From: Oscillospiraceae bacterium | Lineage (GTDB): Bacteria; Bacillota; Clostridia; Oscillospirales; Oscillospiraceae | Assembly (NCBI GenBank): GCA_009781515.1 | Contig: WQXY01000010.1 | Span: forward strand, 1 to 64,000 | Reading direction: 5' to 3' | DNA: 64,000 bases | Part shown: in pieces, positions 8,701 through 16,988 of the stretch | Layout: the number at the start of each line of letters is the position of its first letter | Position numbering within the stretch: position 1 is the stretch's first letter | Position numbers and translations under genes: made by a program | Notes under the pieces: generated by a model | Database searches by the model: none | Told to the model about the DNA's origin: nothing | The model's input: only the letters and a program-made list of their open reading frames with translations

Positions 8701-10190
8701 ACAGCACCTACACACTTGTCGGTGCGGATGTAGGGCAGACGATAACCGTCACCGTATCCACGGAAAACACAAACGGCAGCATAATCTCCGACCCGACTGC
8801 AACGGTAACATGCACCCACAGTTTTCCTTCCACATGGACAGAAAGAACTGCGGCGACGTGTACAGTTGACGGAGAAGAGTTTAGAAAATGTATAAACTGC
8901 GGTTATGAAGTAACACAAGTTATAACAGCACTCGGACACGATTATGTGACAGAATATACACAAACCCTCGCGCCGACTTGTACGGTAGCAGGCAAAGAGT
9001 CACAGAAATGCAGCCGCTGTGATGCACGGACAAACGAGCGAGATATAGATGCACTTGGTCATAGCTTTACAAATTACATAGAAACCTTGGCACCAAACTG
9101 TACGGAAGACGGCAGCGAAACATCAACCTGCGACAGAGATAACTGTACAGCAACAGACACAAGAGGCATTGACGCACTCGGACACGACTATGCGACAGAA
9201 TATACACAAACCCTCGCCCCGACCTGTACGGTAGCAGGCAAAGAGTCACAGAAATGCAGCCGCTGTGATGCACGGACAAACGAGCGTGATGTTGCAGCTC
9301 TCGGTCATGCTTGGGGAGCTTGGACAGTGACCACTCCGGCAACTTTAACAGCAAAAGGTGTTGAAACAAGGACTTGCTCACTGTGCAGTGCTGCCGAAAC
9401 AAAAGAAATCCCAATGTTGATACCCGAACCTGAGCCCGAACCTGAACCCGAACCTGAACCCGAACCAGAGCCGGAGCCTGAACCGGAGCCTGAACCGGAG
9501 CCTGAACCGGAACCAGAGCCCGAGCCCAAAGACACCATCTGTGAAGATGCAGTTTTAGATGCACTCAAGGAAGACAAACCTTTCGTCAAGCTTGAAACAG
9601 GTGACTCTACTATCATCAGTGAAAACTCTTTGCAGGATATCGTCGAGCGTGGCAAAGTTTTGGAAATCGAACTGCCAAACGGATTGGTCATCAGAATTGA
9701 CCCCGCAATGATTACTGATGATGCCAAAAAAATTGACCTAAGCATGAACATAACAACGACAACAACGGGAGCGGTAGTCAACAATGTACGCTTTCCCGCA
9801 AATGCCATAATAATAGCACCGTCGGCAAGCGGACAGTTCGGGTTTGCAATAAGCTTTGACATCTCGGCAGCGCAGCTTGCAGCAGCGGGACTAAACGGCA
9901 ACAATGTAAAGCTGTTTTATATCAGCAGCGCAGGAGCAGTCACGGAAATGGACAAAATAAGAAGAAATACCGACGGTTCCATAACGATAACCATCGACAG
10001 CGCTTCAAGGTATGTGCTTGCCGAAACCGCACCTGTAAACGACACAACGGGTGGCAGCGGTTCGGGCAACACTACGCAAACAGGCGATGAGCGCAGTATG
10101 TTGTTTGCAATATTATGCCTGACACTTGGTAGCATCTGTGTATTTGCAGGCACTACAATGATTGCAATCCGCAAAACACGAACAAGGTAG
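5754..10190 (+). CDS. Very large secreted cell-surface protein with sortase-like tail
   Basis: This 1478-residue protein has an N-terminal signal sequence (about residues 1-27). Residues about 140-480 form a Gly-rich tandem repeat of the AGIGGGxGG...ITINGGTVTA kind, consistent with a right-handed beta-helix. Beta-sandwich-like segments follow, including an Fn3-like stretch (about 855-930, ending VSALTPNTTYYIFARLPE) and a YQWNRGSTPI Ig-like unit. Residues about 1020-1219 hold four to five copies of a Cys module (CTVxGxExxxC-x2-C, ending ALGH). A Glu-Pro repeat (about 1224-1258) acts as a wall-spanning linker before a C-terminal domain. The end has TQTGDERS, a hydrophobic helix and a basic tail, resembling an NPQTGD-type sortase signal. 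The GGGGGAAG site before the ATG supports the start. The stop codon lies in a palindromic repeat. The role is probably adhesion or glycan binding. Confidence 0.85.
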   Translation: MKKTTTIHKTIALIMIVTFAFGMGAGIYDEENNGFYESLEDGTTDGEELTDNNLAVQTMSMEIQPLANGDLHNNVTYIDASGVTQSRDNVIEYSTNRDVETLAAGWYLISGTFTNDDRLSVSGDVHLILGDGCDFTAADGIQVNTGNSLTIYAQSTGTGMGKLTASRLGSRGDAGIGSDFSIASGLITINGGFVTASGNNSGAGIGGGNGGSNGIVIINGGTVTAIGNGGGAGIGGGNGGTGGTITVNGGTVTAIGDGTGIGGGNNATGGTITISGGTVNATGANGGAAIGSGWGAGGASVIITGGAVLADAGSSSGGAGIGGGRSDPGGGNITISGGKVTAMGGTNGAGIGGGWSAAGGGDITIAGGNINATGGTGGAGIGGGTNGSGSGNGSSIIRIEDATVTAMGGTDGAGIGSGSFGSTNPSNNNSSVITIINSTVTATGILRAAGIGGGQEGNGGTINISNSTVTAIAGNGLGCAAIGRGMSTANMGTISITGTYVYWTNTANSAPGGNPPGTTGTFTNSDTFRYIRLEFPRLQVNGAGTYTTPAAIADAIHTALETAGEVTVTGALSGVDSILAINIPAGKKVVWQAVYTSGAGATRSIDLEGPGTFIVPTDGRIENTTGGAAISIRVNNVAVVVSGGEVISSGGIAGIALQSPNDVSGVVVAVSGGTVSGPSRSISSAGVLFISGTPTIAAGSIGRTGSTMAYYIGDHAGKFVAAQYDAGTSLFNLEGTPLLTVGGNAYTYSSTSVSGNVVASIPEAFTIPSGGLIVGGTYSGNLTAGTDYVIDTDANIVTFSGEYDTGASGITLTVTGATLAGGRIDVPAFTTAAFGVNVAKVDQTAPAAPELIETTVTGFTMNSMSGQQFYISDSAIDLVGGVWMDFSGSPTTSVSALTPNTTYYIFARLPETATHNASPASTALEVTTLKATLGGSVTITGSAAYGETLTANTSGLTSTPSVALGTLSYQWNRGSTPIGGAINSTYTLVGADVGQTITVTVSTENTNGSIISDPTATVTCTHSFPSTWTERTAATCTVDGEEFRKCINCGYEVTQVITALGHDYVTEYTQTLAPTCTVAGKESQKCSRCDARTNERDIDALGHSFTNYIETLAPNCTEDGSETSTCDRDNCTATDTRGIDALGHDYATEYTQTLAPTCTVAGKESQKCSRCDARTNERDVAALGHAWGAWTVTTPATLTAKGVETRTCSLCSAAETKEIPMLIPEPEPEPEPEPEPEPEPEPEPEPEPEPEPEPEPEPKDTICEDAVLDALKEDKPFVKLETGDSTIISENSLQDIVERGKVLEIELPNGLVIRIDPAMITDDAKKIDLSMNITTTTTGAVVNNVRFPANAIIIAPSASGQFGFAISFDISAAQLAAAGLNGNNVKLFYISSAGAVTEMDKIRRNTDGSITITIDSASRYVLAETAPVNDTTGGSGSGNTTQTGDERSMLFAILCLTLGSICVFAGTTMIAIRKTRTR

Positions 10191-10264
10191 GGACGAACTG
10201 TGTTCGTCCGCAAAGGGGGCTACAAATGTTACAGACCATTGTAGGGAACGGGCTTGCCCGTTCC
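10188..10264 (+). repeat. GTAGGG palindromic repeats, two hairpins
   Basis: Two short perfect hairpins occur: GGACGAA/TTCGTCC (10191-10197 with 10203-10209) and GGAACGGGC/GCCCGTTCC (10245-10253 with 10256-10264). Each is preceded by GTAG. Related units occur at 24130-24151 (reverse) and 25755-25844 with different but compensated stems. The TAG of the first unit is the stop codon of the surface-protein gene. Confidence 0.8.
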
Positions 10265-10330
10265 GTGCATATTTATGGCTGTACGGTACTGTGTATCGGC
10301 GCAGCACTATAATAACGCATAAATAATAAC

Positions 10331-10359
10331 AATATTATAGGATAGGTCTATAATATTGT
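10331..10359. promoter_or_regulatory. Perfect 10-bp inverted repeat abutting the ATPase promoter
   Basis: CAATATTATA (10331-10340) and TATAATATTG (10350-10359) form a perfect dyad with a 9-bp spacer. The right arm ends at the base before the -35 box, so it may be an operator for the downstream gene. A terminator is less likely because no T-run follows directly. Confidence 0.55.
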
Positions 10360-10387
10360 TGACTTGTCTTGTTTTTAATGGTATTAT
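10360..10387 (+). promoter_or_regulatory. Promoter of the DUF4143-type ATPase gene
   Basis: TTGACT (10360-10365) and TATTAT (10382-10387) are separated by 16 bp. An AAGGTGG ribosome binding site at 10394-10400 lies about 9 bp before the ATG at 10410. Confidence 0.7.
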
Positions 10388-10409
10388 TTATTCAAGGTGG
10401 TGTTAATAC

Positions 10410-11630
10410 ATGTTTAAGGAACTTATTGAGCGGCCGCTCTATATTGATCAAGTTCGGGGCTTTATAGACAAGGATTTTGTAAAGATTATTGCAGGCATCA
10501 GGCGCAGCGGAAAAAGCGGGTTGCTTGGTTTGCTCCAAAATGAAATTCGTAAAAACACGGACAATTCACACATTATTGAAATGAATTTTGAAAAAGCAGA
10601 TTTATTTCATATCAAGAATTACGAGGATTTGACAAAACACTTTGACCAAATAATGACTGATGACAGGAAATACTATGTGTTCATGGATGAACCGCAGGAA
10701 GTAGTCGGGTGGGAAAAAGCTGTTAATGCATTACGCTTTAGAAATACAGACATCTATATCACAGGTTCAAATTCAAAGCTGCTTTCCGGTGAGTTTGCAA
10801 CATTGCTTGGCGGTCGAATCGTTACATTCAATATGTATCCTCTATCTTTTAAGGAGTTTATCGAATTTAGAAAACAAAGCGGTTTTGGGAGTGGAGACAC
10901 AGAAAAAGAGTTAGACGCTTTTATCCGCAACGGAGGATTTCCGGCTGTGTCTGTGCATGATTTTTCGGAACAGGATATCAGGCGGATTGTAACAGATACA
11001 CACAGCACAGCACTTCTTCGCGATGTGATTAACAGAAACAAACTTCGCGACCCGCAACTGTTGAATAAAATCATTGAATTTATGTATGACAATGTTGGCA
11101 GCCTTATTTCTTTCTTATCGATCACAAACTACTTAAAAAGCAACGGGCGTAAAGGAACTGATTTACAGACTATTACAAACTATGTACGTTATCTTGAAGA
11201 AGGGTACCTTATAAAGCGCGCTCCACGATATGATGTCAAGGGCAAGAAGCTACTTGAAACCAACGAAAAATACTTTCTTGCGGACCATTCTCAGCAGTAT
11301 GTTGTTCGCGACTTTCGAATCGACAACATTGACGGGATTTTAGAGAACATCGTTTATAACGAGCTTGTTCGCCGTGGTTATAATGTATACGTAGGCAAAC
11401 TTGATACACGTGAAATCGACTTTGTTGCCGAAAAGCCGAACGGTGAAAAAATGTATGTGCAGGTAACTTATGAATTTACCAAAGGAGTCTATGAACGTGA
11501 ATTTAATCCCTTGAAAACAATCAAGGATAATCATCCTAAATTTGTCGTTTCTCCGGATAATTTTGTGGTTCGAAACGATGAAGGAGTTATCGGTATACTG
11601 CTAAAAGATTTCTTATTGATGGATTCATAA
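10410..11630 (+). CDS. AAA_14/DUF4143-type ATP-binding protein
   Basis: The 406-residue protein has a Walker A motif, GIRRSGKS (residues 29-36), and a Walker B-like YYVFMDEPQEV (about residues 88-98). ITGSNSKLLSGEFATLLGGR is the sensor-like block usual in the AAA_14 family. The C-terminal half resembles DUF4143 with a nuclease-like REIDFVAE...MYVQVTYE segment (about 330-350). Such ATPases are common in anaerobes and have unknown cellular roles. It has its own promoter with an adjacent dyad. The gene lies between the full surface-protein end and a second copy of that end, so it may have arrived by, or accompanied, a local duplication. Confidence 0.85.
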   Translation: MFKELIERPLYIDQVRGFIDKDFVKIIAGIRRSGKSGLLGLLQNEIRKNTDNSHIIEMNFEKADLFHIKNYEDLTKHFDQIMTDDRKYYVFMDEPQEVVGWEKAVNALRFRNTDIYITGSNSKLLSGEFATLLGGRIVTFNMYPLSFKEFIEFRKQSGFGSGDTEKELDAFIRNGGFPAVSVHDFSEQDIRRIVTDTHSTALLRDVINRNKLRDPQLLNKIIEFMYDNVGSLISFLSITNYLKSNGRKGTDLQTITNYVRYLEEGYLIKRAPRYDVKGKKLLETNEKYFLADHSQQYVVRDFRIDNIDGILENIVYNELVRRGYNVYVGKLDTREIDFVAEKPNGEKMYVQVTYEFTKGVYEREFNPLKTIKDNHPKFVVSPDNFVVRNDEGVIGILLKDFLLMDS

Positions 11631-11646
11631 TGCGCAGTTTTGCGGT

Positions 11647-11766
11647 GTGGTGCAAACCGGCGACGAGCGCAGCATGTTGTTTGCAATATTATGCCTGACA
11701 CTTGGTAGTATCTGTGTATTTGCAGGCGCTACAATGATTGCAATCCGCAAAACACGAATGAAATAA
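11647..11766 (+). pseudogene. Duplicated C-terminal sorting-signal fragment of a surface protein
   Basis: The frame reads VVQTGDERS, followed by the same hydrophobic helix and a basic RKTRMK tail before TAA. Over about 106 bases (11652-11757) it matches 10076-10181 with about five differences, mostly at third codon positions. It has no start codon or ribosome binding site of its own and starts 16 bp after the ATPase stop. It is most simply the remnant of a second surface protein, or one end of a duplication that enclosed the ATPase gene. Confidence 0.85.
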
Positions 11767-11768
11767 TG

Positions 11769-11784
11769 ACAAATCACCCGCCGC
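11769..11784 (-). repeat. Partial copy of the GGGTGATTTGT repeat family
   Basis: On the minus strand this reads GCGGCGGGTGATTTGT, 16 bases identical to 24098-24113. It supplies the last codons and the TGA stop (11774-11776) of the ABC transporter gene on the minus strand. The first hairpin of the full family is missing here. Confidence 0.65.
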
Positions 11785-13621
11785 GGTAGTGTGAGGCCTG
11801 TGCTTCCCACAGCTCGTAGTAGCGCCCGCTCTTATCAGCAAGCAGTGTTTCGTGAGTATCAATCTGAATTAACTTACCCTCGTCAAAAACAGCAATCCGC
11901 TGACAGAAGCGGCATGAAGACAGCCTGTGTGAAATAAACACGGCTGTTTTATTGCCGATTGTTTTGTCAAATGTGGTATATACCTCGTACTCGGCAATCG
12001 GGTCGAGTGCGGCAGTCGGCTCATCGAGCACAACTATCGGTGCGTTTTTGTAGAGCGCCCGTGCCAGTGCGACTTTTTGCTCCTCGCCGCCTGAGAGCTG
12101 CGTGCCGTCCTCGTCATATTCCTTGCCTATAATTGTATCAAGAGCGCCCGGCATTTTCTCAAGCCTCTCAGAGAACCCTGCGTTTTCAAGGGCTCTTTTA
12201 ATTTCACCCTCGTCGTACTCATCGTCCGTAGCGACATTTTGACCGAGCTGCAAAGGAAACAGGAAGCTGTCTTGAAAAACAACCGAGAAAAGAGCGGTAT
12301 ACTGCTCATAGTCATATTCTTTGATATTTACGCCATCAAGCAAAATCTCGCCCTCCGTGGGGTCATAAAGACGGCACAGCAGCTTAATCATAGTTGTTTT
12401 GCCGCTTCCGTTTAAGCCGACAACGGCAAGCCGCTCGGTAGGAATAAACTTGAGACTCAAATTTTGCAGGGCAAATTTTTCGGCGCCGGGGTAGCGGAAA
12501 GAAACATTACGAAACTCAATTTCGTGCAAATGACCGTCTGTTGTACTCACACTTTTTTTGCCGTTATGCAAAAAGCCGGGAAGCGTCAGAAATTCCTTAA
12601 ACGGTTTAATAAACGGTGCGTTATGATAAATTGTTCCGGTTATTGAAATCAGCGTGCCGACCGCAGCGGCTATGGCGGTTATTGCGCCGACCATCTGCAC
12701 GATACTGCCGACGGGAACCGTGCCGCCAAGCGCAGTATGACCGACAAGGATATAGAAGCCGCCGCCTATTGCCGAGAGTATGCCAAGCTGAAAAGCAGCG
12801 GTTCGCCCCTCGCTGAACATAAATGAAATCCAGCGGCTCGGGTTAATAGCCTTGCGGAAAGTGCCCATAAGCAGATCCTGCTGGCTGTATATTCTTATGT
12901 CCTTGGCTGCCTGATCTGCAAAAACATACGGGTAATAATAGTTTGCCAAAGAGTTTGTTGCAGTTGCCTCTGCAACTATCTTCTGCATAAGAGCCTTATC
13001 TTTTCCCTGCTGCCATAATCCGAAAATCATTCCGAAAACAAAAAGCAGAGCAAGAGCGACCATGCCCCATATTGAAAAGTCACTTAAACCTCCGAAAGAA
13101 AACCCTGAGGCAAGTAAAAAACATGCGAAGATAAGGGTAAATACGTTGTCCGTTACAGTCGCCGAATGTATATACATATGAATGAGACCGCGCCCTGTGT
13201 TGTGAGCCTGCATATTTATCAGGGTCAGCATTTCGCTCACGGAGCTGTCTTCCGTGTATGAAAAGTCCATTTTCGCATAATGCTCCGCCTGCAACATGTC
13301 AAGGCGGCGAAGCGCTTGGTCAAAGCCCGCTCTTGAATTAATTTCCCTAACGAGCACCGCCCTGATAACCGACAGGATAAACGTCAGCCCGACAGTTAAA
13401 GCGGCAAACAGTATGATTGTATTTAAGTCTCTTTCGCCCGCAAGCTCATTAATAATGCGCGCCGAAAAGAACAGAACAATCAGCGGCTGCGCTGCCGTAA
13501 CAAGCGAGCGGATAAGCACACATGGGAAATAAGCGGGCATGAGCTTATGCGCTGTTTTAAGCCCGTATGCAAGCAGTTTTATAGACTCACGGAAAGTTGT
13601 TTTGTTTTCTGTTTCGTTCAT
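11774..13621 (-). CDS. ABC exporter half-transporter (permease plus ATPase), second gene
   Basis: This 615-residue fusion of six-helix membrane domain (about residues 25-340) and nucleotide-binding domain (about 370-600) belongs to the multidrug/lipid/peptide exporter superfamily. Motifs are intact: Walker A GLNGSGKTTM, signature LSGGEEQKVAL, Walker B IVVLDEPTAALDP with the catalytic Glu, and the switch histidine in SHRLSS. It follows the other half-transporter by 53 bp, so the two probably form a heterodimer. Both sites appear catalytically complete, unlike many heterodimeric exporters with one degenerate site. The substrate cannot be read from sequence. Its final residues, YRGG, and stop come from a repeat element. 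Confidence 0.92.
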   Translation of the reverse strand: MNETENKTTFRESIKLLAYGLKTAHKLMPAYFPCVLIRSLVTAAQPLIVLFFSARIINELAGERDLNTIILFAALTVGLTFILSVIRAVLVREINSRAGFDQALRRLDMLQAEHYAKMDFSYTEDSSVSEMLTLINMQAHNTGRGLIHMYIHSATVTDNVFTLIFACFLLASGFSFGGLSDFSIWGMVALALLFVFGMIFGLWQQGKDKALMQKIVAEATATNSLANYYYPYVFADQAAKDIRIYSQQDLLMGTFRKAINPSRWISFMFSEGRTAAFQLGILSAIGGGFYILVGHTALGGTVPVGSIVQMVGAITAIAAAVGTLISITGTIYHNAPFIKPFKEFLTLPGFLHNGKKSVSTTDGHLHEIEFRNVSFRYPGAEKFALQNLSLKFIPTERLAVVGLNGSGKTTMIKLLCRLYDPTEGEILLDGVNIKEYDYEQYTALFSVVFQDSFLFPLQLGQNVATDDEYDEGEIKRALENAGFSERLEKMPGALDTIIGKEYDEDGTQLSGGEEQKVALARALYKNAPIVVLDEPTAALDPIAEYEVYTTFDKTIGNKTAVFISHRLSSCRFCQRIAVFDEGKLIQIDTHETLLADKSGRYYELWEAQASHYRGG

Positions 13622-13674
13622 GTGTAACTCATTCCACTTTCATTCCCAATAAAGAGCACTTACATCGTCTCCCC

Positions 13675-15498
13675 TCACGGCTCTTTATTGTCTGTTTGAT
13701 AATAACTGGCTTGAATATTAAACATGTTTGCATAAACACCGTCTTGTGCCATCAGCTCGTCATGCGTGCCCTGCTCCGCGACAATATTGCCGTCAAGCAA
13801 GAGTATACGGTCGCAAAAACGTGTGCTTGCAAGGCGGTGCGAAATAAATACCGAGGTTTTGCCCTCTGTGAGCTCTGCGTATTTTTGGTATACCTCATTT
13901 TCTGCAAGCGGGTCAAGAGCGGCAGTCGGCTCGTCGAGGATAAGCACGGGAGCGTCCTTATATAACGCCCTCGCCATTGCAAGCTTCTGCTTTTCGCCGC
14001 CTGAAAGTTCAATCGCATCGGGATATACAGCCCTAACAAGCAAGGTGTTTTCCTTATCGGGCAGTGTGTCGGTTTTTGAAACAAGACCGCTTAGCTCGAG
14101 AGAGCGCTTGATTTTTTCTTTATCAGTAAGCTCCTCGGATTTTTGCGAAATGTTTTCCGAAATACTTGAAGCCAAAAGGTGAATATCCTGAAAAACAGCA
14201 GAAAACAAAGTGTAATATTCATCTCTGTTATACTCGCCCACAGGACTGCCCGCAAGCAGCACCTCGCCCGACGACGGGACATACATGCCGCAAAGCAGCT
14301 TTATCAGTGTTGTTTTACCTGCGCCGTTGGCACCGACTATTGCAATGCGCTCACCTGCATTAATGGTTATGTTGATATCAGAAAGTGCAGCTTTTTCGGC
14401 GTTCGGATATGTGTAGCTGACATTTCTAAACTCAATGGAGGGCGGTAGCCTGTCGCCGCTTGGCAGTGCGATACCGGTCCCTGTGTTCATTTTGTCCGGG
14501 AAATCCTGCTTATCTTGTATATCGGAAAGTTCGATACTCGCTTTTGACAGGTCGCCCGCAGCGGTGAGTATTCCCGAAACCCAGCCTGCAAGTGCTCCGA
14601 CAGCCGCAAATATAAATACGAAATCACCAAGTGACATACGCCCGTTTAAGACAAGCCAAATCAAAAAAGCATATGCGGCAGCATCGCGGAGCAAAATCAA
14701 AAGTGCATCGACAAGCTGTGCTTGCATATCCTTTGTCATAACGCTGCGCTCGTTTTTACGGTAAGCGGCATACTCCCTCCTGTAAAGAGCGTAGAGCCAA
14801 CCGAGCGCGCCATAGAGCCTTATATCCTTTGCCGCTTCGGGCTTAATAAGCGTATCACGGAGCGCTGTAAGCCTTTTGGTTTGTTTGCTTCTTTCGTCTC
14901 TTGTTTTTTCCATGTACTTTCGGGCGCGAGAGAGCATCAGCCAGTTGACAGCCGCAGTTATAAGCAAAACAAGTAAAATGAGCGGGTGGATAAATGCAAT
15001 GGCTCCTGCATAAAGTAAAAAGCCAAATGAGTTTGAAAGCAGCTCAACCACATTCATTGCAACATTCATAGCGGGAGCGCGGTTGCTGTACGCGGCTTTT
15101 TCGGCTTTGTCCTGAGCCTTTTTGAACTCGGGGTTTTCCATTTGCTCAAAGTCCATGGTTGCTGTTTTTTTCCAATCCTGAAGCAGAACCTCGGTTTGCA
15201 CAACAATACCTATGGTTGTGTCTACAGTCCTGTCGGTAAATGATTTGAGAAAATTAACAATGACCAAGGCAAGAGCCATGCTGCCGACAACGATAAAAAA
15301 CCGCTGCGGCGTTGCAAAAGCCGTGATTTGGTCAAGCACAACCTTTGGCATCAAAATGCTCAAAAACGGCAGAGCAACACGCATAATAACAGCAAGAATA
15401 CAAACAAAATATACAGACTTGCTGTAACTCCAAAGGATTGAAAATGAACAACGGATTGAGTGTCGTATTGCATCCCACAGCCTGACTTTTTCCAACAA
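13675..15498 (-). CDS. ABC exporter half-transporter (permease plus ATPase), first gene
   Basis: This 607-residue protein has a membrane domain (about residues 20-320) and a nucleotide-binding domain (about 345-590). It has Walker A GANGAGKTTL, signature LSGGEKQKLAM, Walker B VLILDEPTAALDP and SHRLAS. It starts with TTG, for which an AAAGGAGTAG ribosome binding site lies just upstream on the minus strand. It is transcribed before its 615-residue partner and is likely the other half of a heterodimeric exporter. The GH5 lipoprotein gene lies upstream on the same strand with only 24 bp between, so all three may be one operon. Confidence 0.92.
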   Translation of the reverse strand: MLEKVRLWDAIRHSIRCSFSILWSYSKSVYFVCILAVIMRVALPFLSILMPKVVLDQITAFATPQRFFIVVGSMALALVIVNFLKSFTDRTVDTTIGIVVQTEVLLQDWKKTATMDFEQMENPEFKKAQDKAEKAAYSNRAPAMNVAMNVVELLSNSFGFLLYAGAIAFIHPLILLVLLITAAVNWLMLSRARKYMEKTRDERSKQTKRLTALRDTLIKPEAAKDIRLYGALGWLYALYRREYAAYRKNERSVMTKDMQAQLVDALLILLRDAAAYAFLIWLVLNGRMSLGDFVFIFAAVGALAGWVSGILTAAGDLSKASIELSDIQDKQDFPDKMNTGTGIALPSGDRLPPSIEFRNVSYTYPNAEKAALSDINITINAGERIAIVGANGAGKTTLIKLLCGMYVPSSGEVLLAGSPVGEYNRDEYYTLFSAVFQDIHLLASSISENISQKSEELTDKEKIKRSLELSGLVSKTDTLPDKENTLLVRAVYPDAIELSGGEKQKLAMARALYKDAPVLILDEPTAALDPLAENEVYQKYAELTEGKTSVFISHRLASTRFCDRILLLDGNIVAEQGTHDELMAQDGVYANMFNIQASYYQTDNKEP

Positions 15499-15522
15499 AC
15501 TACTCCTTTTGCCTTTTTCTGA

Positions 15523-16776
15523 TCACCCTAACGGGAAGACAAGCTGCGGGTGAAGCTCGGCTATGTTTCGTGTAGCAGGGCCTATGTTTGCCATACCGCC
15601 CATGCCGTCGCCCGTAGCCGTATTATTTGACGTCCATGCCATTGCACCCTGCCAGCCGTTTTCAAACAGATTGAGATAATCTTCTGTAAGCGTAAACCCG
15701 TCCGACCCGTTGCCGGAGTGTTCGGCAAGAATAGCAGGTCTTGAGTCGCACAGACCCCAACCGCCTTGATTTCGGGAACCAAACGGTGATGAAGTAAACG
15801 GTATTCCATACCAGCGACCGACCCAGTCATAATAATGCGGCGACCAAAAGTCGAGCCGTGCATTTTCATTTGCATAGATGCTTTGTAAAAACGTGTCGGA
15901 AACCTTGTTGCCCTCATATCCCGACCCGTCGGCGTTGTATTTCGGAAACGCCATTCCGACGGTGACAAGAACAGAGCTGTTCTCGCGTATTGCGGCGGTA
16001 TTTCGTGCAAAAAAGCGTGAAATATCTTTCCAATCGAGCTTGCCGCAAGCAGCATCTTCATGCACCCAATCAGGCTCATTCATCAAATCGATACTCCACA
16101 GAAACGGATTATCCCCGTAGCGTGTAAGAAACGGCAAAGTAAAATGCTCGATATAGGAGTCAATCGCTGCGTCACTTTTTACCAAGTTACGCCAGCTTTC
16201 GGCATTTCTGCTCTTAAAATGGTCAAAGGAAGTAAATGTCGGCATCAGATATATACCATGCCGCTCGGCTGATATAAAAAACTTGTCCAAGGCGTCCCAG
16301 TGCTCGTCCTTAACACCGCTTACCATGCCGTCATCATCAATAATAATAACACCGTTATCATTGTTGCAGTTGATCCACACGCGTGCGGCGTTAATGCCGT
16401 TTGCGCGCAGCTCGGCAAAGTGCCCGTCCCACCAAGCCTCGTTATAATTGCTGTCAAAATCATTCCAGTTGTGCCATGCAACATTCACGCCGTTTATCCA
16501 AATGCGCCTTGTACCGTTATCAACACGAAACTCACCGTCAACTATCGAGATGCGGTGCTGCTCTTTGTCCGTCACCACAGGCGCAGGCGGTAAGGTCGGC
16601 GGCTCGGGCGGAGTTGTTTCATCGGGCGCAAGCGGAGTAGAAGTATCCGGCGAGGGCTTTGGCGAAGTTGCTTCGCCCGGTTCGGGCGGCGTGCAGGCAG
16701 CTAATATAAATACAGATGTAGATAATGCCAAAACAGCAAGTGCGAGCAATTTGCAAAACAAAACTTTATTTTTCAT
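15523..16776 (-). CDS. GH5-type endo-mannanase-like lipoprotein
   Basis: The 417-residue product has a lipoprotein signal peptide ending FILAAC (Cys28) and a Pro/Thr/Glu-rich spacer to about residue 65. A clan GH-A glycoside hydrolase domain with GH5 character follows. The acid/base Glu234 lies in DLMNEPDW and the probable nucleophile Glu352 in AILAEHSGNG. WINGVNVAWHNW and the late AMAWTSNN tryptophan segment also fit mannanase/cellulase relatives. It should be tethered outside the membrane and cut beta-linked glycan, most likely mannan given the GH26, GH130 and PMI genes elsewhere in the window. Exact specificity is inference. Confidence 0.82.
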   Translation of the reverse strand: MKNKVLFCKLLALAVLALSTSVFILAACTPPEPGEATSPKPSPDTSTPLAPDETTPPEPPTLPPAPVVTDKEQHRISIVDGEFRVDNGTRRIWINGVNVAWHNWNDFDSNYNEAWWDGHFAELRANGINAARVWINCNNDNGVIIIDDDGMVSGVKDEHWDALDKFFISAERHGIYLMPTFTSFDHFKSRNAESWRNLVKSDAAIDSYIEHFTLPFLTRYGDNPFLWSIDLMNEPDWVHEDAACGKLDWKDISRFFARNTAAIRENSSVLVTVGMAFPKYNADGSGYEGNKVSDTFLQSIYANENARLDFWSPHYYDWVGRWYGIPFTSSPFGSRNQGGWGLCDSRPAILAEHSGNGSDGFTLTEDYLNLFENGWQGAMAWTSNNTATGDGMGGMANIGPATRNIAELHPQLVFPLG

Positions 16777-16870
16777 GTAAAATACCTTTTTTCAATGTTT
16801 CTGCTATTTTACATTAAAACCAAACTTATTACAATATTCTCAAAATTTTGAGAAAAATATGCAAAAAGAC

Positions 16871-16901
16871 TTGACCTTCGAGTTGCTCGAAGGTTTATGC
16901 T
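16871..16901 (+). promoter_or_regulatory. MerR-type promoter with 19-bp spacer and internal dyad
   Basis: TTGACC (16871-16876) and TATGCT (16896-16901) are 19 bp apart. CCTTCGAG and CTCGAAGG form a perfect dyad around TTG, overlapping the -35 end and the spacer. This overlong spacer with a central operator is the hallmark of promoters twisted open by MerR-family activators. No merR gene is in the window, and the nearest downstream gene has its own standard promoter. Confidence 0.75.
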
Positions 16902-16928
16902 TATGGTACAAATTGCAAGATATTCACA

Positions 16929-16957
16929 TAGACAAAAATAGCAATGCTATGTATAAT
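16929..16957 (+). promoter_or_regulatory. Promoter of the DUF4160/DUF2442 pair
   Basis: TAGACA (16929-16934) and TATAAT (16952-16957) are 17 bp apart. The same TAGACA-N17-TATAAT arrangement precedes the large surface protein at 5540-5568. An AAGAGG site follows about 9 bp before the ATG at 16989. Confidence 0.7.
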
Positions 16958-16988
16958 TAAAATAATCAACAGCAAGAGGATAATTACT

